A stretch of 64,000 nt of DNA from Mesostigma viride (taxonomy: Eukaryota > Streptophyta > Mesostigmatophyceae > Mesostigmatales > Mesostigmataceae), in contig RPFO01000102.1 of NCBI GenBank assembly GCA_009746045.1, positions 1,931,578 to 1,995,577 of the forward strand. Reading direction: 5' to 3'. Below the pieces are notes generated by a model that ran no database searches, was not told where the DNA came from, and was given only the letters and a program-made list of their open reading frames with translations. This document shows positions 46,030-56,438 of the stretch, in pieces. The first letter of the stretch is position 1. Each line of letters starts with the position of its first letter. A program made the position numbers and the translations under genes.

Positions 46030-47271
46030 TTCAAGCCCTCTTGTTTTCAGCAGGTTCCCCCACAATACGGGGTGGCACAAATACTTGTTGAGCTTTGCTA
46101 ATTTTATATGTGACATGCGGACGGGCTCAAAGGGGACCGACCTGCCTTAGGTAACGTAGTCCTAGCGCTTCTTACGAGGGTACTGCAGCGGCCGGCCTTA
46201 ATTTGCGCCGGCGCTTAGTGTGATCCCGAAGTGCAGGCCTAGGTAGCCTCTAACGTACGTCACTATACCTTGTACCTGCGCCATCCGCCAGGCGTGGCGC
46301 AACTGTGATGGGCAGTCAGGACTTAAGAGTGGTGTAGGGGACGTCGGGAAGCCTCTTTTTAGCTTCGCAACTTGATCCCAGCATTTGCTGGCAAGGTCGG
46401 CTGCGCATTATGTAAGACAACGCTATCGGCCTCTCCGGGCGTGGAGAGGCCTAGAATAAAATTCCTCATGTTCGCAACCAACCGTTACAGGCCACGGTAA
46501 TGGATGGTGCCTCGGGGGCTCTACGATTTGAGTAAAAGGGTGTGATTTCCGGCGCTGGGCCCACTGAGGATTCCCCTCTACCCCTGGGTGTGGCAAGCAG
46601 CTCCCTGACACTGGGGGAGCTGCGTTTCAAGTCGGACAACGTCAGGGAAGGAGCCATACAGGCCAGGGCCAGCGGCTACAGTGGAAAGAATCACAGGCGG
46701 AGGTGAATCTGCCCTTAAATGTGGAGATGGCTAGCGCCGGGTGCCAGGGTAGCCCATAACTGCCAGGAGCCTGACAGCGGACCCGATCTTTCGGCCTGTG
46801 GCCAGACGGGAGTTTCGAGGAGGATGCGGGGCTGGAGCAAATCTTGGTGGGAGGAGCGCGCTCTTCATCACTGCCCAGTTTTTCAGCAAAGAATGGTCAC
46901 CGGGTGGGGCTGAGATTCTGGCTGTTTCATCGCCTTGTTTTTTACCCTGTATGGCGCGTTATAGGATAGACAAGATTTCGGTTCTGCAAGGCGGGCATAT
47001 CTATGCCAATAAGAATTGCCTACCAATTCACAAGCCCTGGTCGGGGCGTTAGCTAAGCAGTTTCCCAGCCAGCGCTTCGGTAGGGTAGAGGGCCTATCGC
47101 CACGATGGCTTACCTCCGGGAAATCCCAGCCTCAGGGGTGGGGTTGGCGATGGGTCCTGGGCTTGTGAGAGACGGTCTGGGGGCGTAAGACCTAATGAGC
47201 AGCCACTGGAAACCTCCCTCCTAACGGGGGGAACGACATGGGTTCCGTCCTGCGCCCGACGGGAAACCGTG
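46030..47271. other. Unclassified sequence 3' of the DIRS element
   Basis: GC-balanced sequence with several open frames under 90 codons and no recognised protein. It may include the distal terminal repeat (B2-type) of the DIRS element, but I could not find its partner copy. A CTCTCCGGGCGTGGAGAGG hairpin lies at 46431-46449. Confidence 0.35.
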
Positions 47272-47314
47272 AAATAGTTTGGTACCATACGGGATTCGAA
47301 CACAGGACCTCTTG
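47272..47314. repeat. 43-bp direct repeat, DIRS 3' side
   Basis: Reads AAATAGTTTGGTACCATACG.. and matches 52495-52537 at 40 of 43 positions in the same orientation. Part of it (GGGATTCGAACACAGGACCTC) looks like the T-arm region of a tRNA on the opposite strand, but the stem does not pair. Confidence 0.85.
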
Positions 47315-47999
47315 CATCATTTCTTGGCGATAGGGGTCTCCTGATCCGAAGGCATCCCAAGCGACAGCCCGACTGCGAAAAAGCTCATTACCGGAGAGCG
47401 ATGCAAGCGCGTTCCAAGTTCCCCAATATGAACCAGTGGAAGGAATCTAACTGCTAGCCCCACGGGGGCGAATGTGAGTAGAAGTACTACTCACTGGGTC
47501 ACACCGGCGGAGGCCGACCAAAGGTGACTCCTAGTTGACCACGGCTGCACTCTGGACATCCACAAGCCAGCACCTCGTAACCGGAATATCAACCAAGTAA
47601 CAGTGAAATCCATTTCTGGCCTTGCCTTGCTTTGCATGCATCACCACAAAACATCAAATTTATTACAATATGTGTGCTAGCTCTATACGGTGGAATAACA
47701 CAGACATGTCTACCAGATGGCAACACGGCCATCTGTATGCTAGGGTGAGCACACTATGTGAATGTGCAGGGCCAGCCCACAGCAGCTGTGCCCCTGCTCT
47801 ACCCACATCTCCTTACATGGCTAACAGCCGAAAACACGTAGGACATGCAAAAAAGAAAACTTAAACTACCTAGCCATGGGGGTACTTTGTCCCAACCCAG
47901 GTTCACCCTTGGGGTAGTCAAACCATTTCCCCCCTGACCTCCCACACAAGGGTGAGGTCAGTTGATAGCTAAAAGACGAGAGATAAAGACAGGAGGACG

Positions 48000-49782
48000 T
48001 CAAAACTCGACGCCACCGAAGTGGCGCCGGAAAGCCGCTGGGTCAAAACCCAGGGCCTGAGCCCAGAGGGCGGGTGGGATGTCGCGCCCCAGGAGGCTGC
48101 GGTGGAGGCCAATGTAGCGCGTGACCGAGAGGGCCGAAGCCCACCGGCCGCGCAGCTGGATGGCCTCCGGCGACTCGCCAGCGATGGCGTCGTGCGTCGC
48201 CCCCCATGCCGGAGGCTGTGAAAAGAAAACATCCCTGGGATGCCCATGCGGGCCTGCACAGCCTCCCACTGCTGCCTAGCCTGGCTGTACGTTAAGCCCG
48301 AAAGAGGAGTGCATCCGGGGGCTGGCCAGCCGTCAGACGTCGCAGGAGCCACAAAGAAAGTGGATCCCGGACGAGGACGTGCTGGGCCGCCCCCTGCGCA
48401 GTTTTGGGGTTGCGCAGCACAAGGGCACCGACCATGGGCCCTGGCTCGAGAAGGGGGTGGCCGGGATGAGCCACATCCCGAACCCGCAGCCCTAGCGCCT
48501 CGCTAATGCGTAAATACTGCTGGAAAGCAATAATAATCAACGCACTCAAATGCACCTGTCGACGTGAAACTAGCAACAGGGCAGTGAAATAGCAAAGGCG
48601 CCAGGGCATAGGCGGAGGGCTGACAGCCGGAACAAGCCGCTGCCAACCTGCTAGCAGGCGGTCCGCCAGTACCCAATTCCGAACAATGTCGGGGTAGTAC
48701 AGGTGCAGACAGGCCTTGGCATGCTGGCATAAGGTACGCCCCCGCCCGCCTCTGGCATGGTAGACAGCAGAAATCCACTCACAGAAAATGGCTTCCGCGT
48801 CAGCTGGGTCGACAGGGCCAGGTGGCGCCCACGCCACGTAGACAGCCGCCGCACGCCGGTACGCTGGCAAGGTAGACACAGGGTTGACTGTGCCCTCCAA
48901 AAGTGCCAAGTCCCGAGGGCGTCGCGCCCCCTCAGGCCCAGGGTTGGGATGCACGTCACCACACCGGGTCAAGTCAGGAATCCAAGCGCCACGCCGACTG
49001 GCCTTGTCAGCTGGGTTGTGGTCGGTAGCCACCCAGACCCAGTGGCTCTGCATGTCGCCAGCCAGTGACAGAGCGCAGTAGCGCCGAACCAGCTGGTTGA
49101 GGCGGTAGGAAGACGACCGCCCTCTGACAAACGCCCCCACCACAGCACTGGAGTCTACGAGCCGGACGACTCGCTTACCTCGACACGCCTTGGTCCGGCA
49201 CGACCACTCGACCCCCTGTGTCGCAGCAATCGCCTCCTTGACGTTGATGTGGTTAGGCTGCCCCCGCCACCGGTAGGACAGTGCCGTACGCCAGTGGCCA
49301 CTATCCAGCAGGCTGTAGTCCCCCTCCTCCATGCGCTCCAGGTCCCAGTCCTCCCCAGACGTTAAAGCTGTCGTCCGCCACCCCCGCGCTTCGCGCCGGG
49401 TCGCCAGCCGGGCACAATCGGCCCCAGGCAGGTCCCTGTAGACCACCCCACCGCCGGAGCCGCTCGCATCACTTGCGACGACCCGGTCAGAAAGGGGCCG
49501 GGCCCTGGCCGCCCTCAAAAAGGGGGCCAGGTCGATCGCCGCCTGAAGCTCCTGGCGGGCCCCCGCAGGGAGGCGCCAGCGGCGCCCAGGCAGGGAGGCA
49601 TTCATGGCTGCTAGCAGCCGGTACGTCTCAGACCACACCGAAAGCATGGGGCGGCACAGCAGATGCATCCACACCCACTTCCCAAGCACAGAACTAAGTT
49701 CGCGGTAGTATGTAAACCCGCGATCTAAGATTCTATGAGTAGCAGCGATAACTGCCACCACACGCTCAGGAACAGGCACCAC
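48000..49782 (-). pseudogene. DIRS RNase H and tyrosine recombinase ORF (two frameshifts)
   Basis: The main frame (496 codons, 49782-48292) opens with the RT connection (RELSSVLGKWVWMHLLCRPM, residues 27-46). RNase H follows, with candidate catalytic acids D105 (VASDASGSGGG), E183 (NVKEA), D210 (RLVDSS) and D259 (DHNPADKASR). A 2A-like motif is at residues 275-283. The recombinase starts after residue 300 and has its first catalytic Arg at R425 (LRISEALGLRV). The frame then stops at 48292. The rest lies in two other frames: HSLRHGG (HxxR, 48220-48209), then GRW and TRYIGL with the nucleophile Tyr at 48116-48114, ending TGA at 48000. Each shift is consistent with one lost base, near TTTCGGG at 48295 and in the six-C run at 48200-48205. 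The RT-RNase H junction near 49800 needs a third such shift. The protein would be complete otherwise, so sequencing indels or recent decay are both possible. Confidence 0.8.
48934..48960 (-). other. 2A-like ribosome-skipping motif (GDVHPNPGP)
   Basis: Residues 275-283 of the RNase H/recombinase frame read GDVHPNPGP. The 2A consensus is D-V/I-E-x-N-P-G-P, cleaving between G and the last P. Here the invariant NPGP is intact and E is replaced by H. It lies exactly between the RNase H and recombinase domains, where separation into two proteins would be useful. Activity is an inference. Confidence 0.6.
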
Positions 49783-50927
49783 GTCACCATCTCTTTGGTG
49801 AATGACCCCACCGCCTGCACACCAGTCTGCTCTGCTGTCGCCCGTACCACCTTGTCAGACTTCTGCACCAGCCCAACAGCGGCGTAGGCAGCCTGAACAC
49901 GATCTAGCTGCTGATTCACCCCATCCACCGACGCACAGTGGGTGAAATGGAGGTCATCGATCGTCACAGCATGCATACCTTCCAGATCCTGCCGAGATTC
50001 GAAGCACGGCGAGGGCGCCAAGGGCGCAGCAGGGTCCTCCTCCAGCCTCAGCCGGACGGTCTCCCCCGCCTCGTTGGCCTCCGCCACCAGGATCAGCGCG
50101 GACATGTTGATGCTCAGCCCACGACTAGCCTCCAACGGCGGCTTGGGGCCACAGCGGTACAACACAGACTGATGCACACACTGGGCCACGGCGACGGCCA
50201 GCTTGTTGCCCATTGGCCAGCACAACATCCACGGCCACACCTTCCGACGAGCCCCACTCAGGCCCACCAGATCCGACCACACCGGCATCCACGCACAGTA
50301 CCGCCGCATCCAAACTGGCAGGCGGAGTCTGTTGTAGTACGAATCCAAATCTGATACGCCCCCAAAAACATCCTCCCCAGCGCGCGTGGGCAAATCGCAA
50401 ATCACGCCAAGGTGTGGTAAAAAAGCGGGCATAGGATCTGGTAGTGGCATGTTGCCACGCCGGTTGTCCACAATCAGCCGTATACGGCCGTCGGGCTTTC
50501 CGACCCCAAAAGTACCGTTCACCATAGGCGGCTCCTCCTCAAAAAATCCACCCAAAATCCCCCTCTCCACACACACCGTGCAAACCCGCGCGAACTCCTC
50601 CATGCTACACCCCCGCGAGATCCGCATCGACTTCTGCAAGATCCGCTCTGCTGGGCTCAGCGTCCGTACCATCCTACTCTCATCATTCAAAATTGCTCCC
50701 CAAGAGGGGGGTAGTAAGTTCAGCACATCCACTTGGCCACCTTCCCCCGGACCAGGCAAGGCCAAGCGTGCGGCCACTAACGGTTCGTAAGGGGCTCCTT
50801 CAGCATATTCACCCCCATCCACTACAGATCCTGCCATTGCCGCTACGGAACCACCGTTCCGGCGGACAAAGGACCTGCAAGCATCATCGATCCCATCTAG
50901 GGCCGCCTGCTGCAGAGGCCCGGGCAC
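49725..50927 (-). CDS. DIRS reverse transcriptase
   Basis: A 400-codon frame with ordered RT motifs: KPDGRIRLIVDNRRGN (144-159), SDLDSYYNRL (192-201, motif A with catalytic Asp), PMGNKLAV (238-245, motif B) and TIDDLHF (322-328, motif C, IDD in place of YxDD). The enzyme copies element RNA into DNA. The listed start is a GTG; the frame is open upstream to a run of about 11 C at 50959-50969, so translation may start earlier or by frameshift. The last 20 codons are probably not native: the true continuation into RNase H lies one frame over, starting near 49800. The next frame opens at 49782, overlapping by 58 bases. Confidence 0.8.
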   Translation of the reverse strand: MPGPLQQAALDGIDDACRSFVRRNGGSVAAMAGSVVDGGEYAEGAPYEPLVAARLALPGPGEGGQVDVLNLLPPSWGAILNDESRMVRTLSPAERILQKSMRISRGCSMEEFARVCTVCVERGILGGFFEEEPPMVNGTFGVGKPDGRIRLIVDNRRGNMPLPDPMPAFLPHLGVICDLPTRAGEDVFGGVSDLDSYYNRLRLPVWMRRYCAWMPVWSDLVGLSGARRKVWPWMLCWPMGNKLAVAVAQCVHQSVLYRCGPKPPLEASRGLSINMSALILVAEANEAGETVRLRLEEDPAAPLAPSPCFESRQDLEGMHAVTIDDLHFTHCASVDGVNQQLDRVQAAYAAVGLVQKSDKVVRATAEQTGVQAVGSFTKEMVTWCLFLSVWWQLSLLLIES

Positions 50928-51123
50928 ACGGGCTGAATCTACAGCAGGCGGGTCTCGCCCCCCCCCCCCATCCAGTTTAACGCCCTAACCGTCTGACAGG
51001 CTAGTGTGCGAGCATTAAAAGCCCGACTCATCCTATCGCGCCTACGGCCTGAGCGTACCTGCTGCCACCAGTCACGAGGTGGCAGGGGTGCTGGAAGAGG
51101 TAGTGGAAGAAGGCACCGCTCCC

Positions 51124-52221
51124 TCACTTGTTGTTGTTGGACGGGCCGCCCTGCCCCTTCTTGCCGGGACCCTGCTCCAGCTTGTGCTGCAGCTTCCCCA
51201 TGCTCATCGCCGCCCGCACCGCCGGAGACGCCAGCATTGCTCCACCCTCCTGGAATGGCAGCATTGCCGACGGAGTCCCCTTCCAACCCGTCGACCCCAC
51301 ATCCACCAGCTGGCATGCCGTGATCAGCTTTGCCAGGTACTCGGCTGCTGCCAGCTCCAGAATTACTTCGGAGCGTGGCGTGGCCCAGTAGCCAAATTCT
51401 GTCACCATCGTGTCCAGAATTCCTGCCATCTGCAGGAGCAGCATCCGCCTCTCCCCGCTGGCTGAGCTGCCGTGCATCGTCAGCATTAACGATGCACGGA
51501 TGACTTCCCCCCCACGCTCTCGCGTAGTCCAGCATCCCGGCAGCACCGCCTCCAGCATGTTGCTCACCAGGACCGGCACTGCATGCCCGCTCAGCGCCAC
51601 CCCCTTCGTGCGCGCCAGCCTGCCAGCAGTCGCCGCTGCGGCTGGGCTTGCAGTTGCTGGAGTCTTTGCCTGGTCCAGCAGCTTCGACATGGCCGATATC
51701 AGGTCGCCAATATCTCCGCCAGTGCGCCGTTGCCCGGCCGGGATGGAAGCCCTCCCGCTGGCGTTGCATAGCCCGTCTCGGTCCCCAGCAGCCGACCTAT
51801 GTTCCGGTCTAGGTCCGCCACATCCTGGTCGATCGCCCCAGGGCGCCATCCTCCTCGCCAGCGCCCGTCCACCATGCCCCGCCCCTCCGCTTCCACCTGC
51901 CGAAGGGGGAACACCCCCAGCTCCCACCCCACCTGCTGACACTGGTGGATCCGGCTCTGCAATAGCCTCCCCCAGTTGCGCTGCTAGCACATCGGCCAGG
52001 GCCTCCTCCCCATCCCAGTCGCTGACAAACCCCCTTTTCTCCAACACGTCCATGACGTTCTTGGCACGCCCCGGATTGAGCTTCTGGATCCGCTCTAGCC
52101 AATGCCCCTCCCCTAGGATCTTCTGGACCGCAGTTGCCGCCTCCTTTGGGGTGCATCCCTCCCTGGCTTCTTGCTTGAGCTTTGCTATGAAATTCCGCTC
52201 TGGGGCTGTCACTGAGGTCAT
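51124..52221 (-). CDS. DIRS gag-like ORF1
   Basis: A 365-codon ORF in the first position of the element. The N-terminus (TSVTAPERNFIAKLKQEARE, then EAATAVQKILGEGHWLERI) is charged and helical. A Pro/Gly/Ala-rich middle follows, then a helical C-terminal half (VRAAMSMGKLQHKLEQGPGK) ending in basic KKGQGG and SNNNK. No zinc knuckle is visible. Position and composition fit the poorly conserved putative gag of DIRS elements, which would package element RNA; sequence alone does not prove it. The ATG at 52221 is preceded by a short AT-rich leader. An overlapping 276-codon frame (51769-50939) is a shadow. Confidence 0.65.
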   Translation of the reverse strand: MTSVTAPERNFIAKLKQEAREGCTPKEAATAVQKILGEGHWLERIQKLNPGRAKNVMDVLEKRGFVSDWDGEEALADVLAAQLGEAIAEPDPPVSAGGVGAGGVPPSAGGSGGAGHGGRALARRMAPWGDRPGCGGPRPEHRSAAGDRDGLCNASGRASIPAGQRRTGGDIGDLISAMSKLLDQAKTPATASPAAAATAGRLARTKGVALSGHAVPVLVSNMLEAVLPGCWTTRERGGEVIRASLMLTMHGSSASGERRMLLLQMAGILDTMVTEFGYWATPRSEVILELAAAEYLAKLITACQLVDVGSTGWKGTPSAMLPFQEGGAMLASPAVRAAMSMGKLQHKLEQGPGKKGQGGPSNNNK

Positions 52222-52494
52222 GGTGGGTTATAATGCTTGATGTGTTATATTGCGTTTTGTTTTTTGTGATGTGGTCACTTGAGGTTCTCAGGCAAAAGAA
52301 ACAACCTACTTCCCTAGAATGGAAGCCCACCTTTAATAGCAACCACCTGTCCAGCCAACCCCTACCTGGGTGGTTGGGGTACGGGTGCCAGCACAAAAAA
52401 TATTTTTTCTAAAATTGTTTTTTCTTTTGGTGCTATACGGCGTTGCATTCTCCGCTCAGCAGGTTAGTCATAGATAAAATTAGCATAGCTCACC

Positions 52495-52537
52495 AAATAG
52501 TTTGGCACCATACCGGATTCAAACACAGGACCTCTTG
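52495..52537. repeat. 43-bp direct repeat, DIRS 5' side
   Basis: Partner of 47272-47314, about 270 bp upstream of the gag-like ORF on the minus strand. Between repeat and ORF lies a hairpin-prone stretch (GTGCCAGCACAAAAAATA.. and TTTTCTTTTGGTGCTATAC). Confidence 0.85.
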
Positions 52538-53240
52538 TTACCGTAGCGGGGGCAGCAGTAAAGCCGCGGCAGCGTGTAGGAGGGGGTCATGGGCGGCAAG
52601 AAACTCGGCATTCAGGCTGGCGACAGCCTTGGTTGCCATGGAGGCGTGGGGGCAACACCTTGAGCTCGAGTATGCCGGGCCCCCAGCATGGTGCTACAAT
52701 GACCAACTTTGATAATGATGTGTACTGAGTTTGAAGGTGTGCTACAGGCTGTACCTATAAAGCCTAGCACACAAAATGTAAAATAAAATGTTTCTCTGGG
52801 GGGAAAGTAACTCCAATAAACCAAAAGCTAGAAATGTATTGCACCTATGTGCACACAATAACTAAATGATGCAAGGGGTCCCACGTTCGTGAGCATAGGG
52901 TCCTCATGCACGTTAAAGAATCCAAGTACAACACTATCGACCTACAGCTCCCTATCTTGCCCACTCCATGCCTGCGCACCCTTCTGCATCACCTAGAACC
53001 CCAACACTCTGACACCTACCCCTGCGATTTCAAACAGGTCAGATGATGAGGAAATGCTGGCCTGTGTGCGTCCATGGAAAGTTTTATAAACATTGGGTAA
53101 TGGAGGCTTGTGAAGCACACAGGCCACGATAAATCAACTACAACTGACAGTGCAGCCAGCAAAATTTTCAAATTCTGTTCTATTGCTGCAATGGCTGCAG
53201 CCCGCTGATACAGGTCATCTAAGAGAAAGAAATTGGGGCC
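52538..53240. other. No gene seen
   Basis: Flank between the DIRS repeat and the segmental duplication. It has short frames only and no motif. Confidence 0.4.
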
Positions 53241-55660
53241 ACCACGATCATTGCTATGCAAATTGCCTGGTGGCATCTGCACGCTCCTGCTCATGCGCAT
53301 CCATCAACTGAATTCTAGGCACAACTCGCTCACAGTTGCCATGGTCGGGTAGTCTGAATAACACCACCAACAGCATTGCAGCCAGAATGACTAGCCAGGC
53401 GCAGCCGGCATCCTGCCTTAGCTGCGATATAGACCCCATGCACAACAGCTTGCGATTAAGGCAGCATCACAACAGTACACGCCTGTGCAGGGGCCCACAC
53501 CATCCTGGTGCATGGCCAGCAGAGCCAGAACGCTTGCCGCACTTGCGCCGTAAGCCTGACCAGACATCCATCTAGGTACAAGTAGGATGATAGGTATGGT
53601 AGTTTGATTAAGTAATGACTACTGGTATTTTCGACCACATAAAGCCGTACAGCCTGGATGGGCGACACAAGAGTGATGCTGTGCTGACTCTTGAACCTGG
53701 GCAACACCTGGAATGCTGTTCCAGGATGGCAGTGGCTCACCTTGCGCCTGCTTGGCCTTCTCTGCTTTGTCCGCGTCTGCATGACAACCGTCGAGCAGCC
53801 AAGGGCCGACCGGCAGCAGGCAAGGGTGGCTCAGCAGAAAGAACAGTGAAAAGACAAGGTTCCAAATCCATAAGCTGTCAAAATTTTGATAGATAGACGC
53901 AAGATGGAAAGCAATGGCGGCTGTGACACCGCCAAGCTCCAGCCAATCGCATGGACTGCACAAGGTACGTGGACTGCACCTTTAGTGACAAAAACCAATG
54001 TACATCGAGCCCATGGCGCCCAGCCAGGCATCCTGGCCAGCCCCGCCAGCAGCCAGACTGCATGGTTCTATTGCGCAGAGGGACTCACCTAGGATTTGCT
54101 TCAGGAAATCCACCAGGTGCTTCATTCGCAGTGCTCCATAGGTATACCTGACCTCCTCCTCTCCCCCAGTGATTCCCACAACGTAAGGCACGAAGGGCAC
54201 CTGGTACCGTGAGGCCAGAGGGTCGGTCTTCACATTGGAAACCTGCACACACCACGGATCGCAGGCCGTGAGGGGGGCAGGGAACATCAGCATCCCCTCT
54301 TGCCATAGAAAAGTGTAATAGAGCATCTCCGCCGAGTGTTGCTGGCATAGCAAATAGAACCACGCAGACGTCAAGAGAGCATCAATGATTGAACTGGACA
54401 CGAGTGAGGAGGCACCCTGCAAACGGACAAGAGTGCAGGAAACCAATACTCTGCCCCCGAATTCTGAATTAAATTTCTTATGAACAGACTTGCGAATAAA
54501 GCCTGGTTGTTCTTAGTTGCTGCACCTTATAACTCCCGCCGACTGACATACCTCTTGTGGCTGTTATCAGCCGCTGTTTTCTTACCCGCCTTGGTTCCCA
54601 CTTCCTTCTAGCTGAAGTATAGCCCTTACAGCAAGCACTGATGGCGCCTCTCTATGCCCAAGCTCCGTGCAACTTCAGGCCTGCAATGACATCTGATCCA
54701 TACCTCGTAGTCATCCGTCCCCAAGGCACTCAAAGGACATACTACAGTACAGCACAGTGCAAGCGCGGCGTTGCTTTTGTATTGACCCAGCTACAGCCCT
54801 GTTCTGGCGTCACACCAGGTATAGAAGAAGGTCACATCAGAATGCGGCCTGTAGCAATGAACGTTTTCGAACAACTTGCTACCCTGCATCGTTCATTGAC
54901 AGGGTTGTGACACGCTAGCCCTACAAGGCACACTGTACATGCGCGCGCTCCACAATGCGCGATGCAAACTCCCATAGGGAAGAAGGACATGTGCCACCAG
55001 AGTGGGGCGTTCACAAAATCAGTAGGGAAGTCAACTTGCTAGGGAGCCCGTTGGTAACTTTGGCATGAGCGCACGCGGGCAGCCAACTCACATGGACAAT
55101 GTACATGTCCAGATCGCGCTCGAACTTTAAGGAAAGGGCTTCCCACAACATCCACAGAGTCGTCTTTTTATCCGAGAACAGGATCGCCTGCAACCACCAC
55201 AGAAGCGAAACGTAGAAATGGCACGAACGATGCCGCTTCTGCCAGTCATCGCATAAATTTCAACAAGGTGTAGCACATTAGATAATCACCTGCACAAGCC
55301 TAAGTGTATGAGACATAGTTGGAGGTTGTCAAAGGTGGATGGGTGGGCAGCAATGGTAAGCAACCGCTGAGGAGAGAAGCCCCTCACGTTATACCATCCA
55401 GAGTGAGCGTATCAATCGAGGGCTTACTGGGCCGGCAGGGAGTGCTGAGCGCGCAGGCCAGGTGGCACGGAGACAACATGGCCTGAACCTTGCATCCGCC
55501 ACATGATGCAAACAATACACATGCATAATGGGCTGTACAGGTTTAGCTAGCGACATGGTCAAAACAAGCGGAATGAAGACAGATATCCTAGATATCAACT
55601 CGACAGCAAATTGCTTCAGCTTACGATTGCCTGCTGTCGCACCAATGGGCGTAACACACT
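53240..55660. repeat. Segmental duplication, copy 2
   Basis: Direct copy of 35850-38546, including three exons of the thioredoxin gene. It ends where the dispersed repeat at 55684 begins, so the duplicated block or the repeat insertion shares this breakpoint. Confidence 0.92.
53741..55187 (-). CDS. Duplicated thioredoxin exons E-D-C' (partial module)
   Basis: Exons: E 55187-55092 (96 nt, one codon longer than its relatives), D 54242-54089 (154 nt), C' 53776-53741 (36 nt). They encode AILFSDKKTTLWMLWEALSL, then SRYQVPFVPYVVGITGG, then ADKAEKAKQAQ. Splice sites, phases and reading frames are all intact despite sequence divergence from the 37-38 kb copy. The upstream exons of a full module (C, Y, X, F, Z) are absent; the dispersed repeat at 55684 takes their place. 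C' could still splice to exon C at 45801, in frame, across a 7.9-kb intron holding the DIRS element. Otherwise this is a gene fragment without function. Confidence 0.65.
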
Positions 55661-55683
55661 GCAGAGGTTCGTTTTTACAAGTT

Positions 55684-56438
55684 GAAGGGGAGGTGGCACC
55701 CCAAAAAACTTAAAATTTGACCTATGCTAATATTGCTTGTAATTAATTTGCACAATGCTGAAATATGATTGAGGGCACTAAATAACATATTTGGTGAGCT
55801 GTCCATGCACTTGCTCGGGGTACTACCCCCATATATACGCCAATACTGTGCTATGAATAGAAAAAGACGCTAATTAGGGCTGGGTATGGCCAAATTTGTT
55901 GGCAGCCAAATAGCAACCGTGTATAGTTCCCTGAGTGTGTAGCTTGCTGAGCTATTAATATAATGGAAATGGCAAAACCTTGAACAGTTATCAAGTTTCC
56001 CGTAAAGAAGGCCTTTTTTAACCGGGCATTGGGAATAAACATGTCATAAACACTTCAGACAGGGCCACAAAATCAAGCGAAAATCCGGCTGACAGGGGGA
56101 CAGCTGTGGTCTAAGTCCCAGGTCGATCCGACAAGTCTCACTCAAGCTATGAGATTTTACGTGCTAAAACCTGAACATGCACTAAAGGAGGCTTTTCTTT
56201 GTATAAGGCCACTTAGACATGATGTTTTCCATTCAAGAAGCCAGAAAGCATGCCCCACTCGATCACAAAACATTACAACACGGCTAGGCACCTCGTCTGC
56301 CCTCGCCTGCCCTCGGCATGGCCAACCTTGCCAGCGTAAGCATAGCAACACGATCGCTACGTATACGTGCCAAGAGAGCATACACTATGCTCAACCAAAA
56401 CAGGTTACCATGGAAACTTTATGCCAAGAACTCAGCAA
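55684..56438. repeat. Dispersed repeat, second copy
   Basis: Direct relative of 13641-14402 (see there). Starts GGGGAGGTGGCACCCC at the edge of the segmental duplication. Confidence 0.85.

Larger units (their letters stand above)
47272..52537 (-). mobile_element. DIRS-type tyrosine-recombinase retrotransposon
   Basis: Reading on the minus strand: a 43-bp repeat (52537-52495), a gag-like ORF (52221-51124), reverse transcriptase (about 50927-49725), RNase H and tyrosine recombinase (49782-48000), and the second 43-bp direct repeat (47314-47272, 40 of 43 bases equal). RT plus RNase H plus a tyrosine recombinase, with no integrase or aspartic protease, defines the DIRS order. Such elements integrate through a circular intermediate by recombination and make no target-site duplication. 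The 43-bp repeats may be the A1/A2 part of split direct repeats; outer borders are therefore uncertain. The element inserted between the duplicated exons at 53.7 kb and thioredoxin module 1. Confidence 0.8.

Noticed and set aside
47272-47340. tRNA-like T-arm sequence (GGGATTCGAACACAGG)
   Set aside because: The putative T-stem does not pair, and no acceptor, D or anticodon arm can be folded at the right spacing. It is better explained as part of the DIRS direct repeat.
48503-49697. Several frames of 60-138 codons opposite or beside the RNase H/recombinase ORF
   Set aside because: Shadows of the 496-codon frame, which carries the catalytic motifs.
50939-51769. 276-codon minus-strand frame overlapping the gag-like ORF
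   Set aside because: Mostly a shadow of the 365-codon ORF in another frame, with Gly/Ala/Arg composition from the GC bias and no motif.
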